From Phalacrocorax aristotelis (taxonomy: Eukaryota; Chordata; Aves; Suliformes; Phalacrocoracidae), in contig NC_134288.1 of assembly GCF_949628215.1 (NCBI RefSeq), forward strand, positions 4,154,001 through 4,218,000: a DNA stretch of 64,000 bases. Direction: 5' to 3'. Under the pieces are notes generated by a model, which worked only from the letters and a program-made list of their open reading frames with translations, did no database searches and was not told where the DNA came from. Of the stretch, positions 12,287 through 25,000 are shown one piece after another (within the stretch, counting starts at the first letter, position 1; each line of letters begins with the position of its first letter). The translations under genes were made by a program, and so were the position numbers.

Positions 12287-15200
12287 GTCAACTACCAAGT
12301 GAAACATTTTGTTTAAAAAATGCCTAAACAAAATATTTTGACATTTTCAAAATGTTCTCCTGTTCCCTTTAGCCAAAACACGTTGCTATATTCAAAGCAA
12401 ATTCACAGATCCCTTCAGCCCTTCCAAAACACCCTGGGTTGCTGAATTTCGTGCTAAAGAAGGGATGCTTATGCAGCCACACAGGTTCAGCGAGGGGCAG
12501 GGAGGATGGGGGGAACCAAGATGGGGTCTAAGGAGTCAGAAAGGGGAAAGTGAGGGGAACAGTCGCTCATGGGGCGCCAGGAGGTTGGTGAGGAGGAGGT
12601 GGGGAGAAGCTAGGAGAGGGCGAGGGGCTCCCAGCAGGGATAGAGAGGAGCCGATCAGCTTCATGGGTGCGGGTGGTGGGGCTGATGAGGTAGCACAGAG
12701 GGAGCATCGCGGATGCTGACGGGCAGAGGAGCCTGCCTGACATGGGGCCAGACACAGCTTTTGTGCCCATTACCTGTGGGACAGGTGCAGGGTGGAAGAG
12801 TAAGACCCATCCCTGCTGCCAGCCACGCCACGCAAACATTTTGAGGTGCTCCCAGGCTGCAAGCCCCCTTCTCCTGAGGCATCAGAACCACCAGCAGCAA
12901 GATCTGCTTGCAGCTTTCCCCGTGGAGAAGATGGGAGAAAAACAAAATAACCACATCTGAGAGGCTCTATTTACGCTGCTTACCGGCAGCCGTGCCCTGC
13001 TGCCGCACACTACGCCAGCACAGAAAGTGTGTCAGCAGCAGCGAGCCGCGCTGGGAAGGGGACCCGGGCACCGGCACTGCGGGAAGCTGCTCCCCACCTC
13101 TCCATCCCAGAGCTTGCCCAGGGCGGATGGGTCCCTGCTTTCCCTGCGTGGCGGGCTCTGTGCATTCACCCCGATGCAGAGCCTGGCTGCATGCCTCAAC
13201 CGCTCCAGGCTGACCATGACTATGGGGTTATAACTGGGGCTGGATGGCAGATTTCTGCAGATGTCCTCTCTGCTGCTCAAGGCTAGTTGAGGTCCAGCAG
13301 GCTGTGAGCTGTGGGGCCCCAGCTGACCCTGCAAGACAGGCAAGGAGGCAAACCTGCAGCCTGAATTCAAGAGAGAGGTAGCTGCAGAGCATTTACCCTT
13401 TTGGGTCCCATCCAAACCTGTTTCCATGGCAAAGGAACAAGCACAGTACATACTATCAGCATAATCAGCGATGGGGTGTCATCTCATTATGCCTATATTT
13501 CCTGTTATTTTAGCGGAGTTACATGTGGATTCATAGGTGATTCACAGGGTTCACAACCTTCTCAGATACTACATTATTGGGGACACTGTGGGCGGCTGCT
13601 ATAATTAGTGAATAATTTCTTGAATTCGGTAGCACAAGCGTCACGTCACCCTGCCAAGCCAGGTCCCAGCCAGCCATGCTCAGACCACAGTGGCAGGTGG
13701 CCAGAGGAAATGCTGCATCTTTAACATTCTCCTGTGAGTGTCTCTATTTTGCAGCATGGTTGTAAAGACACTGGATGGGAGGGTGCTGTGGGGCTGTAGA
13801 ACCCCCGAAGGGCCCGTGTCCAAACTCACGACAGTCTTTCCAAGCTCTACTCCCATCGTAGCTGGAGCTGTCCTGCCCCAACACACAGCACACAATAATG
13901 ATGACCTACACACAGCCAGCATCCCCCACAAAAAAACAGCCCCTGGAGCTCCGTGACAGAGAAACCCTTGTGTCTGCAACAGCAGAGAAAAGAGGAAGGC
14001 AAAAAAAAAGGAGTTTGGGGGAGACTACTGAGGGCTGGGGTTTGTCTATTGTTTTCAACATCACCAGTGGAAGATGGTTTGGAAGCCCAGAATTTGGGCC
14101 TGATTTCATCCCAGGAAGGCTCACGACGATGACCCAGACTGACAGTGGCAAAGAAAAGATTTGGAGACATCTGGTGAAATCTCTCAGGATGAAGACTGAA
14201 TTACTATCTCTCAAAGTGTGAGGAAAACTCCCTGTTGGCCAAGCTAGATGAAAGCTCTGCGGAAAGCTCTTAGCCTTCCTCTGGTACTGATCATGAGCCA
14301 AGAGACCACGTAGGTCATCCCCAGAAGCTTTAGAGCGACCCAGATTTCAAAAAAAATGCAGAGCAGGCCTCTACCCCTACCTCCACCACCTCTCTGGGGC
14401 TATCTGGCACCATTGCTGCCTTCCACGTAACCTAACACGGTGTGGGGTCTTCTGGGGAGGACTCAGCAGCTCTCCATCCCAACCATGCTATGACAAGACC
14501 AGTTTCCCCATCAGAAGTTCTAGACCAACAGTTTATCCTCACATCAACAGCACGATGCTGCACAGATGGAGGATTTCAAGGGGAAGTTATTTAGATAAGA
14601 GATTATCAGGTATACTTCGATGTCAGCTGAGCTTATGGGCTTAATGCAGAATGATGAATCACCCATCCAAATACATATTATTTTCCCTGGAGGCACTGTC
14701 CTGTGAAATTTATTTCCCTCTGAAGGGCCCTGTAAATCATTTGTAACAAATAATCTAGAGTATTGTCAACCCCACGTGTTCTAAAATCCAGAGTCATGTG
14801 TCAGGGGATTGGCCTCAATTTCATGAGATCTTCCCTTTCTAGCAGTTTTAGGAGGTGGACCTTTCTCTGCTTTCTGACCCTTTCTTGTTCACTCACCCAT
14901 TTTTCAAGCTTTCCTCTCTACTCCCCAATCCTGTATATTATATATATTTTAAAAGGAACCTGGTGTTCCCCTCTCGACTCCTGTACCTGGTCCTTTCAAA
15001 CATGAGCAGCACGCTGTTTATTCACTTCTCCTGTTCTCACAGTGCTAGAGAACAAGGTTGGCTCAGAAGCATTTGCCATCCACACCCAGGCGTCAGATCA
15101 CCCCTGCCACCAGTGCTCAGCATGGAGCTGCTTGTTGGATTTGATATCGCCCTTCCCCGATGGGGAACTAAGCGCGGATGGCCATGCTCTCTGGCATCTG

Positions 15201-15993
15201 TCGCTGGCTTCTTCCAATCAGCAGTGGATTTGCTGGAGTTTATCCAGGACAGCCTGTGGTGCCTCTTTGGCTTATGTCATCATTTGGGGCTCTCTGGGGT
15301 GATTTTGGCAATGACTGTCATTATCGTCTCCAGGGAATAGATGCAGAGAGACTCACATCCCAAGTGTGGCTGAAGACAGGACAAGAGACAGTTTCCTTCC
15401 TGGGGGTCTTGTATGTCCTCTGCCTGGGGACAATCCTGCCTCACTGCTTCTCTCCCACCCTCTGCACCGCTCCCTCTCACCCCAAGCTTGGTGGTCCCCT
15501 CTTTTTCTGCCTCCCTCAGCTTCATTTCTGGGCAGCCCCTCTTGGTGCCCATTTCAGCCATCCTTCGCAGCAGAGACATCTTCACTCCCACCTGGGAGAC
15601 AACCATGACTGAAGCCTGATGGCCAGAAGATTAGAGTCAGGAGTGACAGCCGCCACAAGTGCCTTCCAGTGTAGCAGATCCTTTGGCCACCTCCATGGCT
15701 GGCCCATGCTTTTGGGGCATCAACACCCATTGAAACGAGGTTGGTGGAGAAGACCCTCGTTAGCAGCTCTCTCTGGAGCAAGATGAGCTGAAGCAACGGT
15801 TACAGTAGGAGGTGTCGCGGGAAGTGGCTCACAGCAGGACCAGGGCTCCTCACAACCAACCTCGGGGCCCGAGGGCTCAGGAACTTTCTGAAATACCATA
15901 GAACACGGGTGCTGCGGCAGCAAATTTTCACTGTTTCAGTGGACATTACGGGGGAATAATTTGTGCCTAGCAAAGGCTGCAGCAGTTTGCTGC

Positions 15994-16078
15994 CCCTATC
16001 TGATCATCTCCTGCGATAGGTGCTCAGCCCTATCTGATCCAGCAGTTATTGAAAACTCAGCTGAGTGTGACTGGGATA
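15994..16078. promoter_or_regulatory. GATA-type motif cluster, candidate enhancer
   Basis: A perfect 12-bp direct repeat CCCTATCTGATC at 15994-16005 and 16028-16039, both with AGATAG on the minus strand, plus GATAGG at 16015 and GGGATAAT at 16072. An E-box CAGCTG lies near 16059. Function is inferred from motifs only. Confidence 0.3.
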
Positions 16079-19000
16079 ATTTTTCAGGGTTTTCACGTTG
16101 CTCTTTAACCACGGTGAATATTAAAGAGCCAACTGTGGAACAGGAGAAAGCTCTGTACTTTCACTATGATACTTTCTGGTAATGAGATATTTATTAATGT
16201 TCATTTCTTCTTAAAGGAAACAAACCAAACCCAATCCCTTATCTCTCTCTCAGTGTTTAAGTTATGAGTAACACAGGAAGCTATTAGGCCATGAGACAGC
16301 AAATACACCCTGCTCAGCAGCCTGTGGGTGTAGGAGATACAGTGATAAAACCAAGACAGATTAAATCACTCCCATTTACCTAGAGCTTTCTGCAACTCTT
16401 GAAATGATGTAGGGATCTAAAGATGCTTTGTCTTTTTTATGAGAAAAGCAGCTGTGATTTAGCAGTTTAATCACTTTTGTCACAAAGAAATGCAAAACAA
16501 AGCCCATCACCAGCACATATTTTTTTCAAAGCTGTGTTTTGTTTCCCATCAGTAAGGAATGATGTTAACTTCTAATGGCAGGCTGAGATAGACACGTACT
16601 AAATAAAGCCATTGCTTATACAGTGGCCAGGCTTAGATCAGCTCTCTGAAAGTGCTGTCCCACTAAGGGCTTAGTAATGGTGTTCATGGCCAAAATCTGC
16701 TGACTTTGGGTGCTCAGCAGGTCTTCACAGACAGCTGGCTGACTTGAGGGTGATTTGGGACTAGCCAGAAAATGAAGAGCTGCCTTAGCACTAGGCAGGA
16801 TTGGGCTTACAGTTTTTTTGCCCTACAGTGACTTCTGAACGACCTCGTTCAACCTGCAGGACTCGAGCCCTGGCTGCTGTAGCTGTCTTGCTCTCGCAGC
16901 TGGCGCAGGTGACCTGTGCTCTGGCAGTCGGAGTTCACTCCCATGCTCTGGACTTGCAAACTCCTCACCGCACTGCTCACAGGCACCGGGGTGCGAGGAG
17001 ATGAATTTCTTAAGAAGAAAATGCAATGAAGTAATTATTTCCTTTGTCATGCCCATGTGATTTATTAGCAGAGCTGGAAACTTCACAGACCTCTGCCAAA
17101 GAAGCTGTGGGTCTCACCAAACTATGCTGTCACTGCTCCCATCCCAACCACAGCTCCCTTAGCCAAGCAATTTCCCAGCTGCCCAGCTCCAGCCTCAGCT
17201 CCTCACAAGCTTTAGGGTCTTTATCATAGACTGCTTCCTATGCCTTCTGCTTGTGCAGCCCAGCTCTCCTGCTCAGTACCTGGGAAAGGGCCATGGAGCA
17301 CCCAGGAGAACCCACCTCCCAGCCTTGGCCAATGTAGGTGGGAGATGCAAAACTGTTACTGTCCCCCCCTACTGAGTGCATGGAAAATGAGATTTCTCCA
17401 AAGGTTTGTGATACAGCCAAATTGGAGCACATGTGCATAGGAAAAGCAAAACAGCCCCATAGCAAAATGGCCATCCCTTCCCAGGCTCCAAAGCCTTGCT
17501 AAGCCTTCCCAAAGAAAGGGCCACTAGCTCATTATGATTTTGTAATGCCTCTTTTTCTTCTATGCCTTAAAAATGGTGGTCAAAGGATCCAAAGCTCACT
17601 TGCTGCTGCCAGCCCAGACAAGAGGGGTTATACAACATCTGGAAGCTTTGTTTCCTCAATAGCCTTTTTTAAAACCCATTTTTTATTTCATATTTGCTGG
17701 CTTTGACGTATGACTGCATTTCCCAGTCAGGCTGTGGAAGTGCAGTAAAAGGCCTTGCTGTGCTGATTGCTGGACACATGTCCAGCAAGGCTCAAGACAA
17801 AGACCAGAAGGGGAAAAGTCTTCATGGGGCTTTTGAGAAAAAGTCATCTTCTGCCACTTCTCCTTGGTGAGCAATGAGAGTTTCCCACCTGGGCACTTGC
17901 CGGGCTGGTCAGTGGTCCCCAAATCACTTAGTCAGAGTGACTGCATGGTCCTTCTTATGGAGAAAGGCGCTTCCCACAGAGTCTGCACCAGCATCCCAGC
18001 CAGCCTGGGCCAGGAGACGTGCAGGTACAGTGTCCCCATGTCCTACACTGGCTGTGCATTGTTCCCTGTGGTGGGGAAGGGGAGGCTGCTAAAAAACACA
18101 GGCAGGTACCAGGAAGATCTCCCTGGCATTGCAAGGCAGAGGAAAGGGCTCCAAAACCTTTCTTCTACACATCCAACATCTCTCTTAATGACAGCAGAGT
18201 GACCTGATTGTTGTTACCAGCGGAAACCCACAGAAACCCAAGGGAAATCCCACCCTTTGGTACCAACATGGCAGAATGAACATCTCCGCCCCTCTGCAGC
18301 CATCCCATCACCCCCTGAGGCTACTGAGGGGCACAGTGAAAGCATAAGGCTTGTTCATGGGCTGGCAGTGTCTATGGGCAAGGCAACCCTTGCCCTGCCC
18401 TCTGCCTACCACAGGTCACAGAGCCTCCTGCCACAGCCCCCATGTCTGCACAGGCACAGAGCAGGGCAGGTGCTTGGGCATACCCAACCAACCCAACTCG
18501 CCGTTTGCTCATGAAAACAGTGAGGGGTTCTTGCCAGCCCTTCCAGGCATGCCTCCAGGTGCTACAGGGGTCAATGGTCCCAAAACACCTCTGTTCTTGC
18601 AGCAGCAGAGCTCCAAGCAAGGCTAGGAAACGAGCAGCAAGGGCAGGTCTCTACAGCCATGAAGAGCGTATGGACTCTTTTCAGCTCGAGTCCGTATGAA
18701 CAAAGAGGTGCTTCACTGCAAAAAAAACATCCCTTTCGTCTTTCCTCACTCTTTCTCTCCTCTTTTGACAGCAATGTTTTATGGTACCTCCACCAATTGG
18801 ATGTACCTTGCAACCTAATTCCACCTGGTCATAAGTCCTGTTCAGGCAGCAAAAACAAGTGTGGTTGATTGTACAGTTGAAAACAAAGGTCAGCTCTGCA
18901 GCGGGTCATGGCATCAGCCCCTGCAACGCCATCATCCAGAGACGGTCAATGGCACAGCTGGCCACAGCAGCAAACTGAGGTTGGAAGAGCCTCACGGGGA

Positions 19001-22000
19001 CCATGCTCTTAATGGGGGAAACATCCAAGATCAGGACTTCCTATTTTAGTAAGACCAGGCCAGGTGAAGCCAAATGAGAATTTCCTAATTACTCTATTTT
19101 GGAGTATTTGGCAACGTTGCTTTACTTTGGAAAGTGGGGATTTGTCAGAACTGGATTTTTTCCCGCAATGTGCTAGGTTTTCTGAAATTTTTGTTGAAAA
19201 AGCTTTCTCTGGTCTGGGAAGAACAGCTGGTTAAAATCAGAGGTGAAACACAAACACCAGTGCTAAGGGGCTCTCAGAAAGGAGGCTGATGACTGAGTTC
19301 GAGCTGGCTGCTCCCGTAAATGAGCATTTACCCTTTCTAGTTATGCAAATGGAGAGTGGTGAGTGGAGACACAGGGAGACCCTCACTGCAGCATGGGCTG
19401 GACAGGAGCAAGCCTCCCAGGGGATGTGGGGAAGGACTACGCCAGGACCATCTGCTCCCAGGTGGGTCTGGAAGGAGGCAGGAGACAGCACAGGTGCAAA
19501 GGGGAGAGCTGTAGCCACAGCCCCGGTGCTGTCCTGGCCTGGCTACTGGCCGTGCCGAGGGCTGGAAGGGGCAAGTCTCGCTTCTCATGAGAAATATCAG
19601 AAAGTCACGTTTCCACCACAACCTGTAGTGGGAACGTGTTTGTAATTGCAACGAGCACTGCAGAGTGGAGTAACCACTCCTCACCCACCTCTCACAGTGC
19701 GCAGCATGGAGCACAAGCACCTCTGATCTCTATCACTGTGCTGCTTCATTTCCCAACACTGCGCTGTGATGACAGTAGTTATGAGATGAGCTGGCCGGTT
19801 CACCTCCACAGCACCTGTGGCAACTCTGGAAGCAGCATGGCTCGAGAGCCACAGGGCGCTCCTGGGTCAAGCTGCGTGCTTCAGGTGACACCAGCAGCCC
19901 CCCAAAAAGTCACGACTCCAGCCCCTGTGGGGTGGCCAGCCCCACAGACCCAGTGGGACACCAGAGTGGGCTGGTGCATCGCTCGGCTGGTGCTCCCTGC
20001 CTGCAGTGCTGCTCCACATCCACCCCAGCCAAGCCCCAGCTGGCGTGCACCCAGTGCAGGCAGCATGGGCGCTCACGCCAGCGATGCTCAGGTGTCGGCC
20101 CTACCACAACCAAACTCATCCAAAATCTCAAGAAGAGCCAAGCAACGCACATGGCAGTGCCTGGAAAGGATCAGGTTCTGGGGCGGTGATGTACCCTGAA
20201 TTTCCACTGCTTTCCCCAAGCACCAGCAGCTCCCAGGACATTTGCTGTGTTTCCTAAAATCTCAGCCTGAAGCCACACGGTTCAGTTAAAAATCTCAGCT
20301 GTCATTAAGAAAAATGTTATGTTTCTAACACTGAAAGTAGCAAGAGGCAGTTTGAAAAGGTCTTTGACCCTTTAAGACTCTGAAACAAGGAGGCAAACAG
20401 GAGGAGCTGAAAAGTCTTAAAACCTCATAATTTCGTAGCCCATCTGATTGCAGAGTCCTGCTGCGTCCTCAAACCTGATACAGGGACCATTTATCATCTG
20501 CTGCATGGACTACTGAGGCCTCTTGCAGAACACAGTTTGAGCTTCCCTTGACTGTAGGTTAAAAGATCCCTCCCTAATCTGCAAAAGAAATCTCTCAAAG
20601 TGTTTTTCATTGGATTTTTTTCTATTTTCAGAAAGCAGGGGGATGTTTCAGAATTTCAGAAAGGTCATATTTTCCCCTTCTAGCTATGAAAACAGCTCTT
20701 TCACCTATATACATGTATACAAATTCAGAAAGTATGTGTTGGTATAAGGTATTAACCACAAAGACTTTTTAGATTAAAACCTAGATAAGCTTAGTCATCT
20801 GAATTTTGACTACATTTTACTCGGTTAATTACATTTCTTGAGTGAATGATACAAGATATTCTCCAAAATACCTTTAAGACATCCATGCACAGTTCAGTAA
20901 AGTCCTAACCCATTTCTAATATTAAGCTTCACAGAGTTTTTTTACACCACAAAAAAAACAAGGAAGGGGAAAAGACAGGAAATGAGCCCCAACAACTAGG
21001 TCTCACAATGAGCAAAATTCAACTCAGATCCGTTGGCAGAATCCTACCAAACCTGGTCCCAAAATTATAGTGTATTTTTGTGGTCGGGTGGTGCCTTGTT
21101 GTCGTTATCAGCTTGTTGGTACTTATCCAATTTTTGAGAAATCATAACTGAACACTTGAGATGCATAAGCCACAGCACTAGTATGTTTGACTGAAAAGTG
21201 GATGAAATGGGGACTCGCAAAGGCAACGAGTGTTCAGTTACAGATGCACTGCACCCTCAAAATGCCGTGGGAAGGCTCCAAGGGAAGGTGCTGTGCACTG
21301 ACCCTCCATGGCATCCTCTAAGCTGCAGATAACCATGCTATGATGGACGAGCAGCTGGGGTATCCCTTTGTACCACTGCTGGTTTCTTCTTTGTACACCA
21401 GAAAACAAAACGGTTGGGTTTACCAAGGATGAGAAGCTCAGAGGCAGGTGGTGGTTTTGTCCTCTGCTCACTCACTCTTAAAGTGGACAACCACCTCTGG
21501 ACCTCAGGAGGTCTCTTGCCACGCTGACATCTTCTGGGAGCCTGCTTCTGCTTTGGTGGAGCTGGAAGGTCACTGCAGGGAGTTTTGTGCTGCCGGCCTG
21601 TCATCTTCCCATCTGGAAACCTGTCCTTTCAGAGTCCATTTCCACCGTGTCACCTAACTGCCTCAAAGGAGCTTCACAGCTGGAGCGGTGAAGAATAACT
21701 CAATACATGCATTTTGTCTGACATGAAAGCAGAGCCAGCACTTGTCTTTGAGGCTCTCTAGCAGGCTCTAAAAATCATTACCAGAGGAGGAATAAATATC
21801 ATTTTTAAATAAGAGAGGAAGGAGCCCTCCAGCCCACTGACATTTGAGGATTCGGACAGGAGTAGCAGAACTGCTATGAAAACAATCTGCTCGTGACACA
21901 GACGCTATTTGTCCACCTATATAATTGTTAACAAAAAAGGCACACGGACTCCTTTAAAAATCATTTCCATGTTGGCAGCTGCCTGACTTCTCTGCAGCAC

Positions 22001-25000
22001 TGTGGTCATTCACCTGCCTACACAGCCGGCAACAGAACAGGCTTCTCCTTGGGAGAAGAGGAGACCAGAGCATCACAAGGGCCCAGCAAAAGCAGCAGTC
22101 CCTCCCAGGGGCCCCATGGTCCCAGGGCCCCAGGAGCTACTGTGGGGGGCTGACAGCAGAGGGACAAAGGGAGCAATGGGGCAGTTGTCTAAGCCCAGTT
22201 TGGACAGCAAGGTGTTTTCCCGAGTGCTGCTATAGGGACTCCTGCGAGAAGCTTCCTGCCCTTTCCTGACGGCAAGGAGCAGCAGAACAAAGGAGAAGTT
22301 GAGGAATGAAAGAAGAGTGAAGCTTTGGGAACCCGGAGGGCTGGGTTACTGGGGACCCGTCTGGACAGCCCCATCACTGAAGAGGACCAGAGCAGCAGCA
22401 GACAGAAAGGCATGGCATCCCTTCCTGTGCCAGGCACGGATAAACCTCTGTGATGCTGTCATGGTGGCAGGGCTGTATCTCACAGCACTGTCCAGAGGGG
22501 CAGGAGCTCTCTGGGGACACAGGCCAGGGACTTGGGGGTGCAAAACTGCCTTCAAAATAGTGCTGGTTGACCACGAAGAGAGCAGGTGGTTAGCCACCAA
22601 ACCCTGCTCTGAAACGTCACTGCCAGTGAAAACATGCTTGATTTTTATCAATAATGCCAAACTAACAACTGAAAACTGAAAGTTTTCTTTTTAAATCAGT
22701 TTTCATTCTTTCAGTTCTGTACAAACCACCAAAGGTTTGCCAGAGAGGTTTCAACACAAGTATCTTTGCCAGCACCTCACTTTCTGGCTGATATATCTGT
22801 CCAGGCTGTCACAGAGGTGGCCAGTTCTGAGCTGGTTCTCCCCATTGAAAGCTGTCCTTGTCCACGGATTTGCCAGGCAGCAGAAGGGGGGATAAAAATA
22901 TCCCTACGGTCCTGCTGGGCTCTGCATAGACGAGGCCTTAGGGGAGCCCTTCAGGTGGCAGCCCATGGATGCAGAAGCAGCTCCCAGATGCCGCAGGGTG
23001 CTGGGATGGGGGATGCCACTCCTTGCCAGCTTGCCCCCACCCACAGCTCACCAGCACTCCCCTGGGGCTCTCCTTTAGCCACTGGGGGTGTATGGGAGTA
23101 CCCTCCAGCTGGCACAGCCCAGCAATGCCCCACACCGACCCCAGGAGAGCAGGCAGCCACAGCCCTCCCTTACTGGAGACCTTCGAGCAAGTTTTGGGCA
23201 CTGGATTTCTTTCTTCCTTCAAGACCAATTCCTTCAATCTGTGGGTCTCCAAGAATCTCAACTTGCTTATAAACACATTGCAATTCCTGAGCCTTCGCGG
23301 TTGCACAGAAAAGTCAAGAGATGCAATGTGAGCAGGACCAGAGCACTAAGGAAACCACCCCGTACATGTCCCTCTCCCTTTCCTGTCTGGGGCAGGAGCA
23401 ATGAGGCGGGCATGGCTGATGCATGAATTTGTGGACGGAGGATGGAGGCTGAAGCTTGGCAGGAAGCTGATCTGCTGCCACAACATCCTGCTGCAGCCAA
23501 GCGCACCAAGGGAGACCCCGATCTGCTGCATACAGCAGCTGGGAGTCAAGGCAGGTGTCCCACTGCAAGACCATAACATCTGGCCATCTTAGTCATGGTG
23601 GGAGCCTGGTGAGTAGGATGCGGAGAGGAGAGGAAGGGCGACCCCTCCATCTCCTTCCACACTGCAGGAGGGGAAAATGGCTCTGTGGGAACAAGCATCA
23701 GGAAGGACAGGGTCAGAAGCCCACAGCTCCTCACCCGCAGAGTGGGGGTGCAGCATGGTGGTGAGGCATCAGACCAGCCTACAAAACATCAGGCCAACCC
23801 CGCCGTGGCTGACAGCTATATATGCACACAGATGACAGCCCCCATCAAGAGCAGTTTTCTATACCATGGCCAGCAAAACCTCTGCTTCTCCTACAGACTG
23901 CCACTGGAATAATGAAGCCAAGATTAATTCAGGGACCTTTGTGGTTTTGTTTTCACATGTGTTCAGCCCTGCAAATGGGCCGACATGCCATGGTTTGGTC
24001 CCCGTGCCTCACTGCTTTGCAGGCTCTGCTCCAACCCTCAGCCACGCTAGAGGGGGTTCCTGCAATGCACATCTCACCTTCTCTCCAGGGGAGTCCGGTC
24101 CAGCCCATCAGCATACAAAGATTTCCTTCCAGCTTTGCTAATGAACTCACCTCTTCTTCAGAGGCCTCTACCTGGCAGGAAGGAGAGAGCTTTTAACAAA
24201 ATCAGCCCGCTGCTTGAATCTTTCTCATCAAACATGGATGAGGCACTGAAAATGCCATTACGGTAGATCCCCAGGAAAGGAGGCCAGGACCTCACAAGGA
24301 GCAGGTTACTCTATTCAGTGTGTGAGTGCAGAAAGGGGGGCATAAGTTTTGAAGGCACTGAGTGCCAACAACATGGACAGAAAAAGCAGGTATTTATTCC
24401 AAAAAACCCATCTGGGATTTCTCTCCCAGCCAGTTGATGTGACCCCTGAAAGACGGAGAGGTAACAGAGCCTGAGCTGTGTTTGGGCGGTGTTTGGTTGC
24501 CCAGATCATTACTCCTCTTGCAGGGAGGAACACGGTGTGGCCAGCATATGGGTCTCACACAAATCCTGCCAAGACCAGGCACCGGTGCTCTTCAGGTGGC
24601 TCTGGCTGCTGTGCACAGCTCCTGTGAGCCAGCCCTGCTGAGCAGGCATCCCCATGGCAGATGTCACTGAAACCAGTGACCAGACCCTACAGATTCCAGC
24701 AGGGATGGGCTTCCCTCTGCTCTGGCCTCCCACCGCAAACCACCTCCTTCCCAAGCACCTCACGGCGGTTGCTTCTGTTGATGACCATTTACAAAGATTG
24801 ATTGTGTTGTTTTCATGGTAATTTCTGTGTCACAAAGTTGGTAATTTTCAAATATCAATGTACTTTTCAGAAAGAACAATGTCTTTCAGGTTTTGCCAAC
24901 CAGATCGAGAGAACTACCAGGGAGGAGCTGTTTTAACCCTGTCAAAAAATAAGTCTAGGGACAGAAAGTAGCCATCAGGGTTGCCACCTGACTGCCTTAA

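Noticed and set aside
19636-20199. A 187-codon + strand frame in the left region
   Set aside because: Overlapped by several frames on both strands, Ser/Pro/Ala-rich from a GC-rich patch, and with no domain or promoter.
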